Part shown: positions 15,501 through 24,559 of the stretch, piece after piece
How the letters are laid out: each line of letters begins with the position of its first letter
Position numbering within the stretch: position 1 is the stretch's first letter
From: CAZGLR01 sp964526635
GTDB lineage: Bacteria > Zixibacteria > MSB-5A5 > GN15 > JAAZOE01
Assembly (NCBI GenBank): GCA_964526635.1
Contig: CAZGLR010000028.1
Location: 1 to 30,833, forward strand
Direction: 5' to 3'
DNA length: 30,833 nt
The notes under the pieces: model-generated
Told to the model about the DNA's origin: nothing
The model's database searches: none
What the model saw: only the letters and a program-made list of their open reading frames with translations
Position numbers and translations under genes: made by a program

Positions 15501-18500
15501 ATGACCGCACAATCAAAAAATAAACAATCCCGACTCCGGCGCTGGCTGAAATGGCTTGGTTTCATAGTCGGCGGTCTAATACTCCTGCTGTTTATTGCCC
15601 TCGGAATCACCCAGACCGGATTTTTCAAACGATGGATTTCCGATAAAATTGAATCTATGGCCAACGAGACAGTAAACGGCCGTCTTGAAATCGGTGAGCT
15701 GGAAGGAAACTTATTCACCAATATCAGCCTGAATGACCTATACCTCATTCAGCATGCCGACACCCTGGCCTCGATACAGTCTGTGCATGTCACCTACAGC
15801 CTCCGTCATCTCCTGTCGGGAACTTTGCACATCAATTCTCTGGTCATCGACTCTCCCTATGTCAAAATAGCCCGGGATACAGGCGGCCACATCAATCTGA
15901 TGACCGTCATGCCGCCGTCGAATACAACAACGCCAAAAACCAATACCACCGCCGGCGGTTTCGCATTCAGTATATTACTCGATCATGTAAAGATAAACAG
16001 CGGACAGATATCACTGCTGCTGCCCGGCGACTTGATACCAGAAGAAATTACCGGTATTGCCCTTTCCGGTTCCGGCGAATATGGCGATGATCGCCAGCGC
16101 TTTGAATTATCGCAGCTACACTTCACTGCCCGGCAGCCCAATATACAACTGGAACAACTGGCTTTCATTGCGGAACGATCGGATGACCGCATAACTATCA
16201 CCGATTTTCGCCTCCAGACCAGACAAAATCGTCTGGCCGGGAAGGCATCATATATACCGGAGGATTCAGCCGCATCCACTGCCTCCCTTGATAGCCGACC
16301 GCTTGAATTCTCCGAATTCAGCTTCGCTCTGCCCGCTGTTACCATACCGGCAAATCCAATGCTGGATGCGTCAATCTCCTTCCAGCATGATTCGCTGACA
16401 CTGCAGCTCTCGCTGACCGACAGCCTCCAGTCAATTAACATGAGGGCAACTCTCAATGATGTCAGCCGGCTGCTCGATGCGACGACTGTGCCTCAGATGG
16501 ACTATTCGGCCACTATCGAATTACAGGATATTGAACCATCGTCATGGCTCGATACCGCTCCCGTGAATTATCTGATTTCCGGAAAAATCGACATCGAGGG
16601 GCGGGGATTTACTCCATCGACAGCAATCGCCACTATCCATGCTTCACTCGATGATTGTATCTTCGATTCCCGGCCGACCGATCGTCTTCGGCTCGATGCC
16701 CAATACACTCGAGGTGATGTCACCTGCTCCCTGGAAGTCGAAGGGCCATCGGGAGCGCTGATTGCCTACGCCGAAGTAATCGATCTGACCGGCTCACCGC
16801 AGACCACCGCCCAGGGACAAATCACAAATCTCAATCTGGCCGGGGTGATGCTCAATGACAGCCTGCCCAGCGACATTACAGGGAGCTTCCGCGCCGACAT
16901 CTCAGGCCTGACATTTGCCGAACTCGACGGCCAGGCCCGGGTTGCATTAGGCCAATCCTCAGTTCGGAATATCGCAATCGACACCCTGCTGAGCCGTTTC
17001 CGTTTCACTCCCGGGAATATCATCCTCGATACCCTGTTTGCCGCCACTGAGTCGATTGATCTCAACGGAAGCGGCGTATTCGATACAGCCATGGCCTTCA
17101 ATGCCACCCTGGCAGTACAATTACACAATCTCACCGATCTTGCCAAAATCGCCAATGTCGATTCTCTCTCTGGTAGCGGGGCTATCAATGGTGTCTTCTC
17201 CGGCACTATGGACTCCATAGCCTGCGACGCCGATTTCAGCCTGGAAGAAATTTTGTTTATGCAATATGCTGTCCAAACCATTGAGGGAACCGCCGATGGC
17301 ATTCTCAGTACCGAAAACATGAACCTTCAGGGCAGTCTGACCGCCACATCTGTGGCACTTCTGAATATGACGATCCAGACGGTCCAAACTGACTACACAT
17401 TTACTCCAGAAGCGGTCGATTTACAATTATCGGTCAATGGCAACGAGAATTGGGAATTGACTGCGGATGTTTCAACGGCAATGGATTCTATAATTACCGC
17501 CACAATATATGGCTTTACCATAAATGGTTACGATCAACAATGGCGCCTTTCCGACACCGCCCAGATCACTTTCGGCGGCGGCATTTATACAATTGACTCT
17601 GTGGCGGTGATTGGTCCTGATGGAAACGATCAGGACGCCCCAGCGATACTCATCGACGGCACCATTAATCTAGACAATAAGCATGATATCCTGCTGTCGA
17701 TAAACGATATACATCTGGCCGATGTTGCGCAATGGGCCGGACCGACTGTGGCCGCCGACGGCCTGCTCACCCTCGATTTGGAAATTGAAGGATCAATAGA
17801 AAACCTGATGATCGATGGCGATATGGGTATTCGCAACGGTCGCTATAATGATTTCGCCTTCGATTCTGTGATAAGCAGTATCAGTTACCATGACGACAGT
17901 CTGAACATCACGGCTGTCCTGTCACCCTATGAACTGGGCGATCTGGATATGTCCGGAGTTACAAAAGTTTCGGTTGACCAGCTCGTTCAGGGAAATGTCG
18001 ATTTCAAAACACTTCCCGTTTTCCTCATGATTGCCGCCGACTCGCTTTCGCTTGATGTTATCCGTACGATGGGCCCGGAGATCACTGCCGCCAAGGGATT
18101 TATCAATGGTCACCTTGAAATCTCTAATACGATCGGATCTCCCCATTTGGCCGGTGCCATACGCATTCACGGCGACCAGATTACAATACCGGATTACGGT
18201 ATCGAGTACTCCCTGCTGCTTGCCGACGTATCCTTCGATGGCTCCACCATTACCCTCGACAGTCTTCGTATCGACCGTCCCGAGGGCCATCTGGCCGCAA
18301 CCGGAACCGTCTCGTTACAGGATAACATCCTGTCGGGAACGCTGCGCTCATCGCGATTCGATATCGTCGCGAATAAGTTTTATCTGGTGCGCCATGAGGA
18401 TTATGAAATCCAGATCAGCGGCCAGGCCGACCTCAGCGGCGGGTCGGATAATCCCAAATATGGCGGCGAAATAACCGTGAACCGTTCGCGCATCTTCCTC

Positions 18501-19427
18501 CCGGCACTAACCGGCGAGGCAAGAGATAAGACCGCCGACGCGATGGAAACCCCTTTGCTGGTGAAGGCAACGCAACGTGATACACTCACGGAAGAGACCA
18601 CCGCCCCGGTGACAGTCATCGGAGGCGATACCGCGCATTCAGCATCACAATTCCTCAATAATCTCGAGGGCAGCCTGACGGTGAAACTGCCGCGAAATAC
18701 ACACGTACGCAGTCCCCAGATGCGTATTGAACTCGAGGGCGAGATTGATGTCGTCAAGCACGGCGCCGGATTTGATCTGTTTGGAACGATCCAGACAGTC
18801 CGGGGCTATTACGAATTGTATGGCCGCCGTTTTGTGGTTGAAGATGGCTCAATCACATTCCAGGGCGGCGCTGAGATGGATCCCAGAATCGACATCGAGG
18901 CACAATATTCTTTCAGGACATCCGAACGGGCCAAGAAAACATTGACCCTGTTTCTCACAGGTACCGCCAACACCCCCTCGGTACGGTTTCAACTCGATGG
19001 CGAAGAAATTCCCGAGGGCGACGCCCTGTGTTACCTCGTCTTTGGCCGCAGTTGCGATAAATTATCCAGCCAGCAGCAATCCGAGGTCGCCGGGGCCGGC
19101 AATAATCAACTGGCGCGGAGTATCGCCGCCAATATTTTGTCGGATCAATTGACCAAGACAATCGGTAGTAAATTGAATCTTGATGTCGTCCAGATTCAAG
19201 CACAGGAAAATCTCGAGGCCGCTACTTTCGTCGTGGGAAAATATGTAACCAACGATCTCTTCGTCAGCTACGAACGAGGTATTGGATCATTTGAGGATGA
19301 TGAAATCGCCCGTGAACATGTCATCGTCGAATATGAACTGTTTACCTTCCTCTTCCTCCGCTTCACCGAAAGCAATTCCCGCGAAAGCGGCTTCGACGTC
19401 ATCTTCAAATGGCAAAGTGATCAATAA
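15501..19427 (+). CDS. tamB: TamB-like translocation and assembly protein
   Basis: This 1308-residue AsmA-like protein is anchored by one N-terminal helix (about 18-40) preceded by basic residues. Its remaining length forms repetitive beta strands, consistent with the long hydrophobic groove that bridges the periplasm and probably carries phospholipid. The C-terminal DUF490/TamB domain (about 950-1308) is clear: GTIQTVRGYYELYGRRFVVE, DGSITFQGG, PRIDIEAQY, DALCYLVFGR and the LNLDVVQIQ stretch, ending with strands similar to an outer-membrane barrel. Length is within the family's range. It follows tamA by 18 bp with GGAG eleven bases before the ATG, so the two form an operon. The linkage to TamA at the outer membrane is established for the family. 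Confidence 0.93.
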   Translation: MTAQSKNKQSRLRRWLKWLGFIVGGLILLLFIALGITQTGFFKRWISDKIESMANETVNGRLEIGELEGNLFTNISLNDLYLIQHADTLASIQSVHVTYSLRHLLSGTLHINSLVIDSPYVKIARDTGGHINLMTVMPPSNTTTPKTNTTAGGFAFSILLDHVKINSGQISLLLPGDLIPEEITGIALSGSGEYGDDRQRFELSQLHFTARQPNIQLEQLAFIAERSDDRITITDFRLQTRQNRLAGKASYIPEDSAASTASLDSRPLEFSEFSFALPAVTIPANPMLDASISFQHDSLTLQLSLTDSLQSINMRATLNDVSRLLDATTVPQMDYSATIELQDIEPSSWLDTAPVNYLISGKIDIEGRGFTPSTAIATIHASLDDCIFDSRPTDRLRLDAQYTRGDVTCSLEVEGPSGALIAYAEVIDLTGSPQTTAQGQITNLNLAGVMLNDSLPSDITGSFRADISGLTFAELDGQARVALGQSSVRNIAIDTLLSRFRFTPGNIILDTLFAATESIDLNGSGVFDTAMAFNATLAVQLHNLTDLAKIANVDSLSGSGAINGVFSGTMDSIACDADFSLEEILFMQYAVQTIEGTADGILSTENMNLQGSLTATSVALLNMTIQTVQTDYTFTPEAVDLQLSVNGNENWELTADVSTAMDSIITATIYGFTINGYDQQWRLSDTAQITFGGGIYTIDSVAVIGPDGNDQDAPAILIDGTINLDNKHDILLSINDIHLADVAQWAGPTVAADGLLTLDLEIEGSIENLMIDGDMGIRNGRYNDFAFDSVISSISYHDDSLNITAVLSPYELGDLDMSGVTKVSVDQLVQGNVDFKTLPVFLMIAADSLSLDVIRTMGPEITAAKGFINGHLEISNTIGSPHLAGAIRIHGDQITIPDYGIEYSLLLADVSFDGSTITLDSLRIDRPEGHLAATGTVSLQDNILSGTLRSSRFDIVANKFYLVRHEDYEIQISGQADLSGGSDNPKYGGEITVNRSRIFLPALTGEARDKTADAMETPLLVKATQRDTLTEETTAPVTVIGGDTAHSASQFLNNLEGSLTVKLPRNTHVRSPQMRIELEGEIDVVKHGAGFDLFGTIQTVRGYYELYGRRFVVEDGSITFQGGAEMDPRIDIEAQYSFRTSERAKKTLTLFLTGTANTPSVRFQLDGEEIPEGDALCYLVFGRSCDKLSSQQQSEVAGAGNNQLARSIAANILSDQLTKTIGSKLNLDVVQIQAQENLEAATFVVGKYVTNDLFVSYERGIGSFEDDEIAREHVIVEYELFTFLFLRFTESNSRESGFDVIFKWQSDQ

Positions 19428-19518
19428 TCGAGTTTATTCATTCATGGAAACTTTTATCTAACGATAGAGCACATGAGACTTTGGCGCATCCTTCACTATC
19501 TGGCGCTGCGTCCCACCC

Positions 19519-20265
19519 CTAAAATGACCAGGTTATCCCGGCCAGCAGATAATGCACCAGTGCAAAACTATACACCTCATCATTATCCGCACCGCCCTCG
19601 AGTATCCGATACCCGGCCCGGAAGCGCAGTTGATCATTCGCATCGGCATACAAAGCGATCAGGACATCCTCGGCCCGGCCCTGCGGCGCCGCCAGGGCAT
19701 CGCCACGGATCAGCATCCCGAATGGCTCCGCAAATGACCAGTCCAGCGAAAAATTGATCAATGGCACAAATCCGGTATTGGTTTTTTCAGAGGATTTATC
19801 CGGGCTTGAAATTTTTATGGCGGCATCGCGGATCTTGGCTGTAAAGCCCAGGTCGAAACGAATACGATCCGATTGTGCCAGAGCATAGCTGTAGGAAAGG
19901 CGATATGAATCGAAGCGATACGCTGCTTCCAATGCTTCACTGGCATCGAACCGGACGCCATTGTAGTTAATCTCGCGATTCACACTGCCGGCAGCGTCTA
20001 TCCGCAACGGCGCCACCAGAACCGACAGCCGATGCTTCTGGCCCCATCCATACGTCAGGCGCATACGGACAAACGCGGTTTCGTCAGAACTCAAATCATC
20101 GGTCAGCGAGATATCCGAACCGGTGTCACCCGGGATACGCACATCATTGGAGCCATTGATGGCGACCCCGCTTTCGGCATCAAACGACCATTCGGCACGG
20201 GTAGAACCAAAAAGTATAGTCAGACAAACAAGTGCCCATGTCAACAGAATGAACTTTTTCGGCAT
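19519..20265 (-). CDS. Putative outer-membrane beta-barrel protein
   Basis: I do not recognise a named family. The 248-residue product has a signal peptide (MPKKFILLTWALVCLTILFG, cleavage near STRA-E) and then alternating strands rich in Tyr, Arg and Ser, such as AFVRMRLTYGWGQKHRLSV, YRLSYSYALAQSDRIRFDLGF and LLAGITWSF at the end. The terminal Phe and roughly eight to ten strands suggest a small outer-membrane barrel. It is convergent with tamB, 91 bp away. GAGG lies seven bases before the ATG, and that ribosome site is inside a perfect hairpin (20268-20284), hinting at translational control. It has the same length as the DUF481-like gene on the other side of tamAB but little visible sequence resemblance. 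Confidence 0.8.
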   Translation of the reverse strand: MPKKFILLTWALVCLTILFGSTRAEWSFDAESGVAINGSNDVRIPGDTGSDISLTDDLSSDETAFVRMRLTYGWGQKHRLSVLVAPLRIDAAGSVNREINYNGVRFDASEALEAAYRFDSYRLSYSYALAQSDRIRFDLGFTAKIRDAAIKISSPDKSSEKTNTGFVPLINFSLDWSFAEPFGMLIRGDALAAPQGRAEDVLIALYADANDQLRFRAGYRILEGGADNDEVYSFALVHYLLAGITWSF

Positions 20266-20267
20266 TT

Positions 20268-20284
20268 CTAAACCTCGGGTTTAG
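20268..20284 (-). promoter_or_regulatory. Hairpin burying the ribosome site of the outer-membrane gene
   Basis: On the minus strand CTAAACC and GGTTTAG are perfect 7-bp complements with a CGA loop. The GAGG ribosome site of the gene at 20265 lies in the loop and 3' arm, so pairing would hide it. It could instead be a protein-binding operator. Confidence 0.45.
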
Positions 20285-20361
20285 AGATTCCATGATCCTC
20301 TATGCTACCACAATACATGTTAATAGACATAATGCCGCAAATTAGGATTTGTGCCCGAGGA

Positions 20362-21333
20362 TCAGAAAGTCACAACTACTTTCCCACGCGCATGCCCTCG
20401 TTCGACATGGCGTATCGCCTCCGGAGTTTCGGCAAAAGGATATTGTTTTTCAATAACCGGTTTCAGGCGGCCATCCTCGAATAATTTTGCCAGAAACGTC
20501 AAGTCGTCCTGATTAGGCTTGGCCATCATCATCGCCATCCTCCTTCCGCCCTTTTTGGAATACAATGAACCGAGCATCATCGTCTGAACAATCTGTTTGG
20601 TCGTACCGCCGGCCATGATGAATCTGCCGTTTTGCTTCAATGCCCGTTTGTATGCCGACAACGGATGATACCCATTGACGCCAAAAATGAGATCATATTG
20701 GCGGCCGTTTGTGGTGAAATCTTCCTGAGTATAATCGACGACATGATCAGCCCCGAGTTCTGCCACCATCTCGACATTCCGACTGCTGCAGACAGCCGTA
20801 ACTTCCGCCCCCAACACCCTGGCAATTTGCACAGCAAACGTCCCGACGCCGCCGGAGGCGCCATTGATCACCACTGTCTCCTTAGCCCGCAGCCCGCCGC
20901 TGTCACGAAGCGCCTGCAAGGCAGTCACGCCGGCCAGCGGGATAGCGGCGGCCTCTTCAAAGGACATTCCACCCGGGATTTTGGCGATGACATTCTCACG
21001 GGTGCGCACATACTCGGCAAAACCGCCGCAGCCGGCGCCGGACGTATCTCCGAAGACAGCATCGCCCGGCTTGAACTGCGTGACGTTTTTGCCCACGGCC
21101 TCAATCTGACCGGCCACATCGACGCCCAGAACATGAATTTTCGGCTTCAACAAACCGCCGCCCATGAGGCGGACCAGAAATGGCTTCGCTTCCAGCAACC
21201 GCCAGTCCAGAGCATTGACCGAGACCGCCCGGTTTTTGATCAGAACGTCGCTGTCCCCGAGCGAGGGTTTCTCCACCTCTTCAAGTCGCAGGATATCGGG
21301 TGATCCATATGCTCTACTCACAAACGCTTTCAT
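20362..21333 (-). CDS. NAD(P)-dependent MDR family oxidoreductase (quinone reductase-like)
   Basis: This 323-residue cytoplasmic enzyme belongs to the medium-chain dehydrogenase/reductase superfamily, zinc-independent quinone-oxidoreductase branch. The GroES-like N-terminal fold is seen in DVLIKNRAVSVNALDWRLL and VLGVDVAGQIEAVGKNV. The Rossmann nucleotide site is INGASGGVGTFAVQIARVLG (about 155-175), and PLAGVTALQAL precedes it. The catalytic-zinc ligand set of alcohol dehydrogenases is missing, as usual for quinone or enone reductases. The preference for NADPH is inferred from the AxxGVG fold and is not proven. AAGGGAG lies before the ATG. It is read in the same direction as, and upstream of, the beta-barrel gene, separated by 96 bp. 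Confidence 0.92.
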   Translation of the reverse strand: MKAFVSRAYGSPDILRLEEVEKPSLGDSDVLIKNRAVSVNALDWRLLEAKPFLVRLMGGGLLKPKIHVLGVDVAGQIEAVGKNVTQFKPGDAVFGDTSGAGCGGFAEYVRTRENVIAKIPGGMSFEEAAAIPLAGVTALQALRDSGGLRAKETVVINGASGGVGTFAVQIARVLGAEVTAVCSSRNVEMVAELGADHVVDYTQEDFTTNGRQYDLIFGVNGYHPLSAYKRALKQNGRFIMAGGTTKQIVQTMMLGSLYSKKGGRRMAMMMAKPNQDDLTFLAKLFEDGRLKPVIEKQYPFAETPEAIRHVERGHARGKVVVTF

Positions 21334-21484
21334 ATAAACTCCCTTAAATTATCCGGGCAACCGGGCATTGTGCAATCAAACCAAAAGACAAAATACCACC
21401 ATCTTTAGTTATGTATTATTGTATTTCTGCCATAATTCGGCATGTATACACTACGACAACGATACTCAATTGTTCGGCATTTTA

Positions 21485-22399
21485 TTACGCTGCCAAATTT
21501 ATAAGCACATGCATCACCGGCAGTGTCACCAGCGATGCCAGCAGCCCAATACCGACTATCGACGTCGCCAGCGACGCATCCAGACCACGGTCCGAGGCCA
21601 AAACCGCGGCAGTGATCATCGATGGCATCGCCGCCTGAAAAATCGACACCTGAACCGCCAGCCCATTGAAACCGGTAATAGACACGGCCGCCAGCAGACA
21701 CAGCGGCACCAGCAGAAGCCTGATCGACAACGCCCCCACCAGCGGCCGCAGTAAATGCCGTGTGACGCGCAGCGACATATGCAGACCAATCGCGATCATC
21801 GCGGCCGGAACCAGCGTCTTCGACAACAGGGTCAAAAAGGTATGCAACCACGCGGGTAATGCAATATCCTGTATCACAAAACCGAGGATAAGAAAGATAA
21901 AAGGCGGAAATGAGATGATCCGCAACAGCGATGATTTAACCCCGCCAGTATCGCCCCGACCATACGCACCCGCGACCGCCGCACCATAGGTTGCCAGCGC
22001 CAGAAACGATCCGAGCTGATCATACATGACGCCATAGGGAACCCCCGCCTGCCCGAAAAACGCCGGAATAACACTCAGCCCCAGAAAAGCCGTGTTCCCC
22101 AGCGGCACAACGACAAGCAGCGTACCCGTCGTTAATTTGCTGAATGAAAATCGGCGAGAGACAAACATGACAACCATCGCAGCCAGCAGCAATGAAATCC
22201 ATTGCACGGCTATCGGGATAATCAAATCGGGAGAAAATGCGATATTTCGAATACTTAACAGAACTGTCGATGGCAACGCCACATTGATGACAAAGACATT
22301 TAAGAAAAACGATGCCCTCGATTGCGGAAAAAATGGCAGGCGCGCCAGCACGTAGCCAAACGCCAGCGAAACCAGAAGGATGCCATAGCCGGTAGTCAT
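21485..22399 (-). CDS. AEC family transporter (auxin efflux carrier-like)
   Basis: The 304-residue product has about ten hydrophobic segments in two inverted halves. It carries AEC motifs including INVALPSTVLLSI in helix 2 and VPLGNTAFLGLSVIPAFFG, the crossover region. In the second half it has QAAMPSMITAAVLASDRGLD, the conserved Pro-containing helix. Family members move organic anions (malate, malonate and similar) or auxin-like compounds; the substrate here is unknown. Length is normal. It lies between the cupin and the MDR gene on the same strand, 151 bp before the latter, so the three may be loosely co-expressed. Confidence 0.92.
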   Translation of the reverse strand: MTTGYGILLVSLAFGYVLARLPFFPQSRASFFLNVFVINVALPSTVLLSIRNIAFSPDLIIPIAVQWISLLLAAMVVMFVSRRFSFSKLTTGTLLVVVPLGNTAFLGLSVIPAFFGQAGVPYGVMYDQLGSFLALATYGAAVAGAYGRGDTGGVKSSLLRIISFPPFIFLILGFVIQDIALPAWLHTFLTLLSKTLVPAAMIAIGLHMSLRVTRHLLRPLVGALSIRLLLVPLCLLAAVSITGFNGLAVQVSIFQAAMPSMITAAVLASDRGLDASLATSIVGIGLLASLVTLPVMHVLINLAA

Positions 22400-22483
22400 A
22401 TTCAGGAGTTTACGAAATTAGTTGAGCAAATGCTATGAGAAGTAAATCATGTTATGCGGATATCAAAAACGATCAATCCATGA

Positions 22484-22840
22484 CTATTTTTGAATAATTT
22501 CCACCGCCTGCGGAATAACCGCCAGGAGGATGCAGCCGCTTTCGGATTTGACATCATGGCACTCACCCGGCGGAGTATACAGATAATCGCCGGATTTCAG
22601 TTGATAGCTCCCGACTGTAACCTCGCCCTCGAGTACAAAAATCTCTTCCCCGCCGGGATGATTATGATATGGGTATCCGGCGCCCGGTTCCAGCTTCAGT
22701 AATATTGTCGGCGAACGGTCCTCAGCCTTATCATACCGGAGTGATTTGATATAGACTCCGGTAGTATCGACACCCGCTTCGATAAGCGGTCGCCATGCTG
22801 TTTGAACGCTCCGCAGCGACACTACACCGTTATTCTTCAA
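22484..22840 (-). CDS. Cupin-domain protein, 5' end disrupted by an assembly gap
   Basis: The product (about 118 residues) is a single cupin barrel. The motif PYHNHPGGEEIFVLEGEVTV is cupin motif 1 with metal-binding His and Glu, and GDYLYTPPGECHDV is motif 2. The fold resembles ChrR-type cupins and small metal-binding regulators or isomerases; the reaction is not predictable. In the sequence as given the frame starts at TTG 22840, but the same N-terminal coding sequence is repeated at 22903-22932 immediately preceded (minus strand) by ATG at 22933. That copy has a good AAAGGAA ribosome site. The authentic gene is therefore almost certainly this ATG copy joined to 22484-22839 with the sequence between removed. 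Confidence 0.85.
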   Translation of the reverse strand: MKNNGVVSLRSVQTAWRPLIEAGVDTTGVYIKSLRYDKAEDRSPTILLKLEPGAGYPYHNHPGGEEIFVLEGEVTVGSYQLKSGDYLYTPPGECHDVKSESGCILLAVIPQAVEIIQK

Positions 22841-22932
22841 AGAGCGTGAAGCTCGCCAAGCAGATCAAGGGCGCGCTCTTCTACCCGTCGGCNNNNNNNN
22901 NNTCCGCAGCGACACTACACCGTTATTCTTCA
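22810..22932. repeat. 30-bp direct repeat flanking a scaffold gap, with a foreign 53-bp insert
   Basis: Positions 22810-22839 and 22903-22932 are identical. Between them lie 53 bases (22840-22892) and ten Ns. The 53 bases are about 62% GC and, read in the plus frame from 22840, all 17 complete codons end in G or C, unlike the neighbours. This looks like two contig ends that overlap but were not merged, one carrying a chimeric tail. Confidence 0.9.
22893..22902. other. Ten-N assembly gap
   Basis: Ten unknown bases join two contigs inside the cupin coding region. True size is probably negative (an overlap). Confidence 0.99.
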
Positions 22933-22933
22933 T

Positions 22934-23318
22934 ATCAAATTCCTTTGCACGTTTACCCAATAAATACGCACCGGCACAACTCACAATCTAAACATATCAA
23001 CCGTGCAGTCCTTCGGCTATACTGGCGAAACATGACATGCCACGGGACTGATCGCCGGCATCTCCGGTTGCCATCATCAATTATATGTTTAGCGCAGCTT
23101 GACTTATGTCATTTCTTTGCCGGTATCTATTTTCATAAATTCGTATCAATTGCAACTAAACGGAATAAGCGAAAGTAAATACTCCGCGCCATTCCGGACG
23201 TCATGGTGATTATCACGATCTCTCGCCGGACAATCCGTCGAATCATCAGGCGAAACTATGATCAGGAATTGAGTATGTCGCAATGCACAGGTCGCGGAGT
23301 GCGGAAGGAGAAGACCCC
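22934..23318. other. Divergent intergenic region, cupin / DUF438 gene
   Basis: This 385-bp stretch contains the cupin ribosome site at its left end, the DNR/FNR-like box and -10 candidate near 23099-23139, and the GTG-start ribosome site at its right end. I see no RNA gene or other ORF. Confidence 0.5.
23099..23139 (+). promoter_or_regulatory. DNR/FNR-like box with class II promoter spacing
   Basis: TTGAC-TTAT-GTCAT (23099-23112) matches nine of ten positions of the TTGAC-N4-GTCAA type used by DNR/NnrR regulators of nitric-oxide response. A -10 candidate CATAAA lies at 23134-23139, putting the box centre about 40 bases upstream of the expected start, the class II activator position. The regulator itself is not in the window. 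Confidence 0.45.
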
Positions 23319-24554
23319 GTGAGTGAATTACTCGATAATGCAACAGCTCGAAAAGGTGTCCTGAAACACCTGATCCTTCAACTGCATAAGGGTACGGCCC
23401 CGGATGAAGTCAAACCGCAGTTGATGAAACTGCTTGGCCGCGTGCCATATAACGAAGTCGTGGACGTTGAGCAGGAATTGATATCAGAAGGCTTATCCTC
23501 AACAGAGATACTAAAACTGTGTGATCTGCATTCCGCAGCCATGAAGGACGTCTTGGATACATCCGAAAGCAAGCAGGCTCCCCCCGGTCATCCCGTGGAT
23601 ACTTTCAAAAAAGAAAATGCCGCACTTTTGGGTGAAGTTACACTCACCGAAAAAATGTTCGATATGATTGTAAACCAGCCCGATAATCAGGATGTATCGA
23701 CTGAAACAGGAGAAATCCGTCTTCGTTTCAGCAGGCTGGCCGATATCGAAAAGCACTACAGCCGAAAAGAAAATCTGCTTTTTCCATTTCTCGAGAAGAA
23801 AGGAATCACCGGGCCACCAACGGTCATGTGGGGTAAGGATGACGAAGTCCGGGAATTAGTAAAAGCCGCGATCCAGGTTCTGATGGACGTCGATCAATTC
23901 CTTGCGGGCGACGCCAAAAGTGTGATTGAAATGGTCATCAAACCGGCCACTGAAGCGATAAAAGAGATGATCTTTAAAGAAGAAGAAATTCTCTTTCCCA
24001 TGTGTATGGATACTCTCTCCGAAGCTGAATGGTATTCCATCTATGTTCAAAGCCCCGAGATCGGTTTTTGCATTTACGATCCAACCGATGAGTGGCAGCC
24101 ATCCGACATCTCTCAGGCAACCATAGAGAAAACTGATAATACCCGTATTCCCTTTCCCAGCGGTAGTCTGACGCCAACGGAGATGCGTACTATCCTCAAT
24201 ACCATCCCCTTTGACTTGACGTTCGTGGATGCTGATGATACGGTCCGTTACTTCACCCAGGGACGGGAACGTATCTTTGACCGCAATAGGGCCATAATCG
24301 GACGAAAAGTGCAGATGTGTCACCCACCCTCAAGTGTACATATTGTGCAGAAAATAATCGATGATTTCAAAAGCGGGAAGGCCCGCCGGGCGCCGTTTTG
24401 GATCACCCTTCGCGGCAAGTTTATCCACATCGAGTATTTCGCCATACGAGATGACGATGGCACGTATCTTGGCACCCTGGAAGTCAGCCAGGACTTGACT
24501 GAAAAACGGGCTCTGTCGGGTGAGCAGCGATTGATATCCTATTCTGAGGAGTAA
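23319..24554 (+). CDS. DUF438-hemerythrin-PAS protein
   Basis: The 411-residue product has three parts: an N-terminal DUF438 domain (about 1-75, SELLDNATARKGVLKHLILQ), a hemerythrin-like four-helix domain (about 100-225) and a PAS domain (about 275-390). The hemerythrin part has HYSRKENLLFPFLE and FKEEEILFPMC, the His/Glu iron-ligand helices. The PAS domain contains the striking CHPPSSVHIVQKI segment. Related proteins are found in anaerobes and often near nitrosative-stress genes; the di-iron site may sense or scavenge O2 or NO, and the CHPP PAS may bind heme, both inferred. I chose GTG 23319 because AAGGAG lies eight bases before it; the longer frame from 23283 has no such site. The partner gene begins five bases after its stop. 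Confidence 0.9.
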   Translation: MSELLDNATARKGVLKHLILQLHKGTAPDEVKPQLMKLLGRVPYNEVVDVEQELISEGLSSTEILKLCDLHSAAMKDVLDTSESKQAPPGHPVDTFKKENAALLGEVTLTEKMFDMIVNQPDNQDVSTETGEIRLRFSRLADIEKHYSRKENLLFPFLEKKGITGPPTVMWGKDDEVRELVKAAIQVLMDVDQFLAGDAKSVIEMVIKPATEAIKEMIFKEEEILFPMCMDTLSEAEWYSIYVQSPEIGFCIYDPTDEWQPSDISQATIEKTDNTRIPFPSGSLTPTEMRTILNTIPFDLTFVDADDTVRYFTQGRERIFDRNRAIIGRKVQMCHPPSSVHIVQKIIDDFKSGKARRAPFWITLRGKFIHIEYFAIRDDDGTYLGTLEVSQDLTEKRALSGEQRLISYSEE

Positions 24555-24559
24555 ATGTA

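Noticed and set aside
21405..21851. 148-codon minus-strand frame overlapping the AEC gene
   Set aside because: Shadow of the AEC transporter frame, which has clear family motifs.
22795..23178. Plus-strand frame running through the N gap
   Set aside because: It reads antisense to the cupin, through the duplicated flank and the foreign 53 bases; an artefact of the join.
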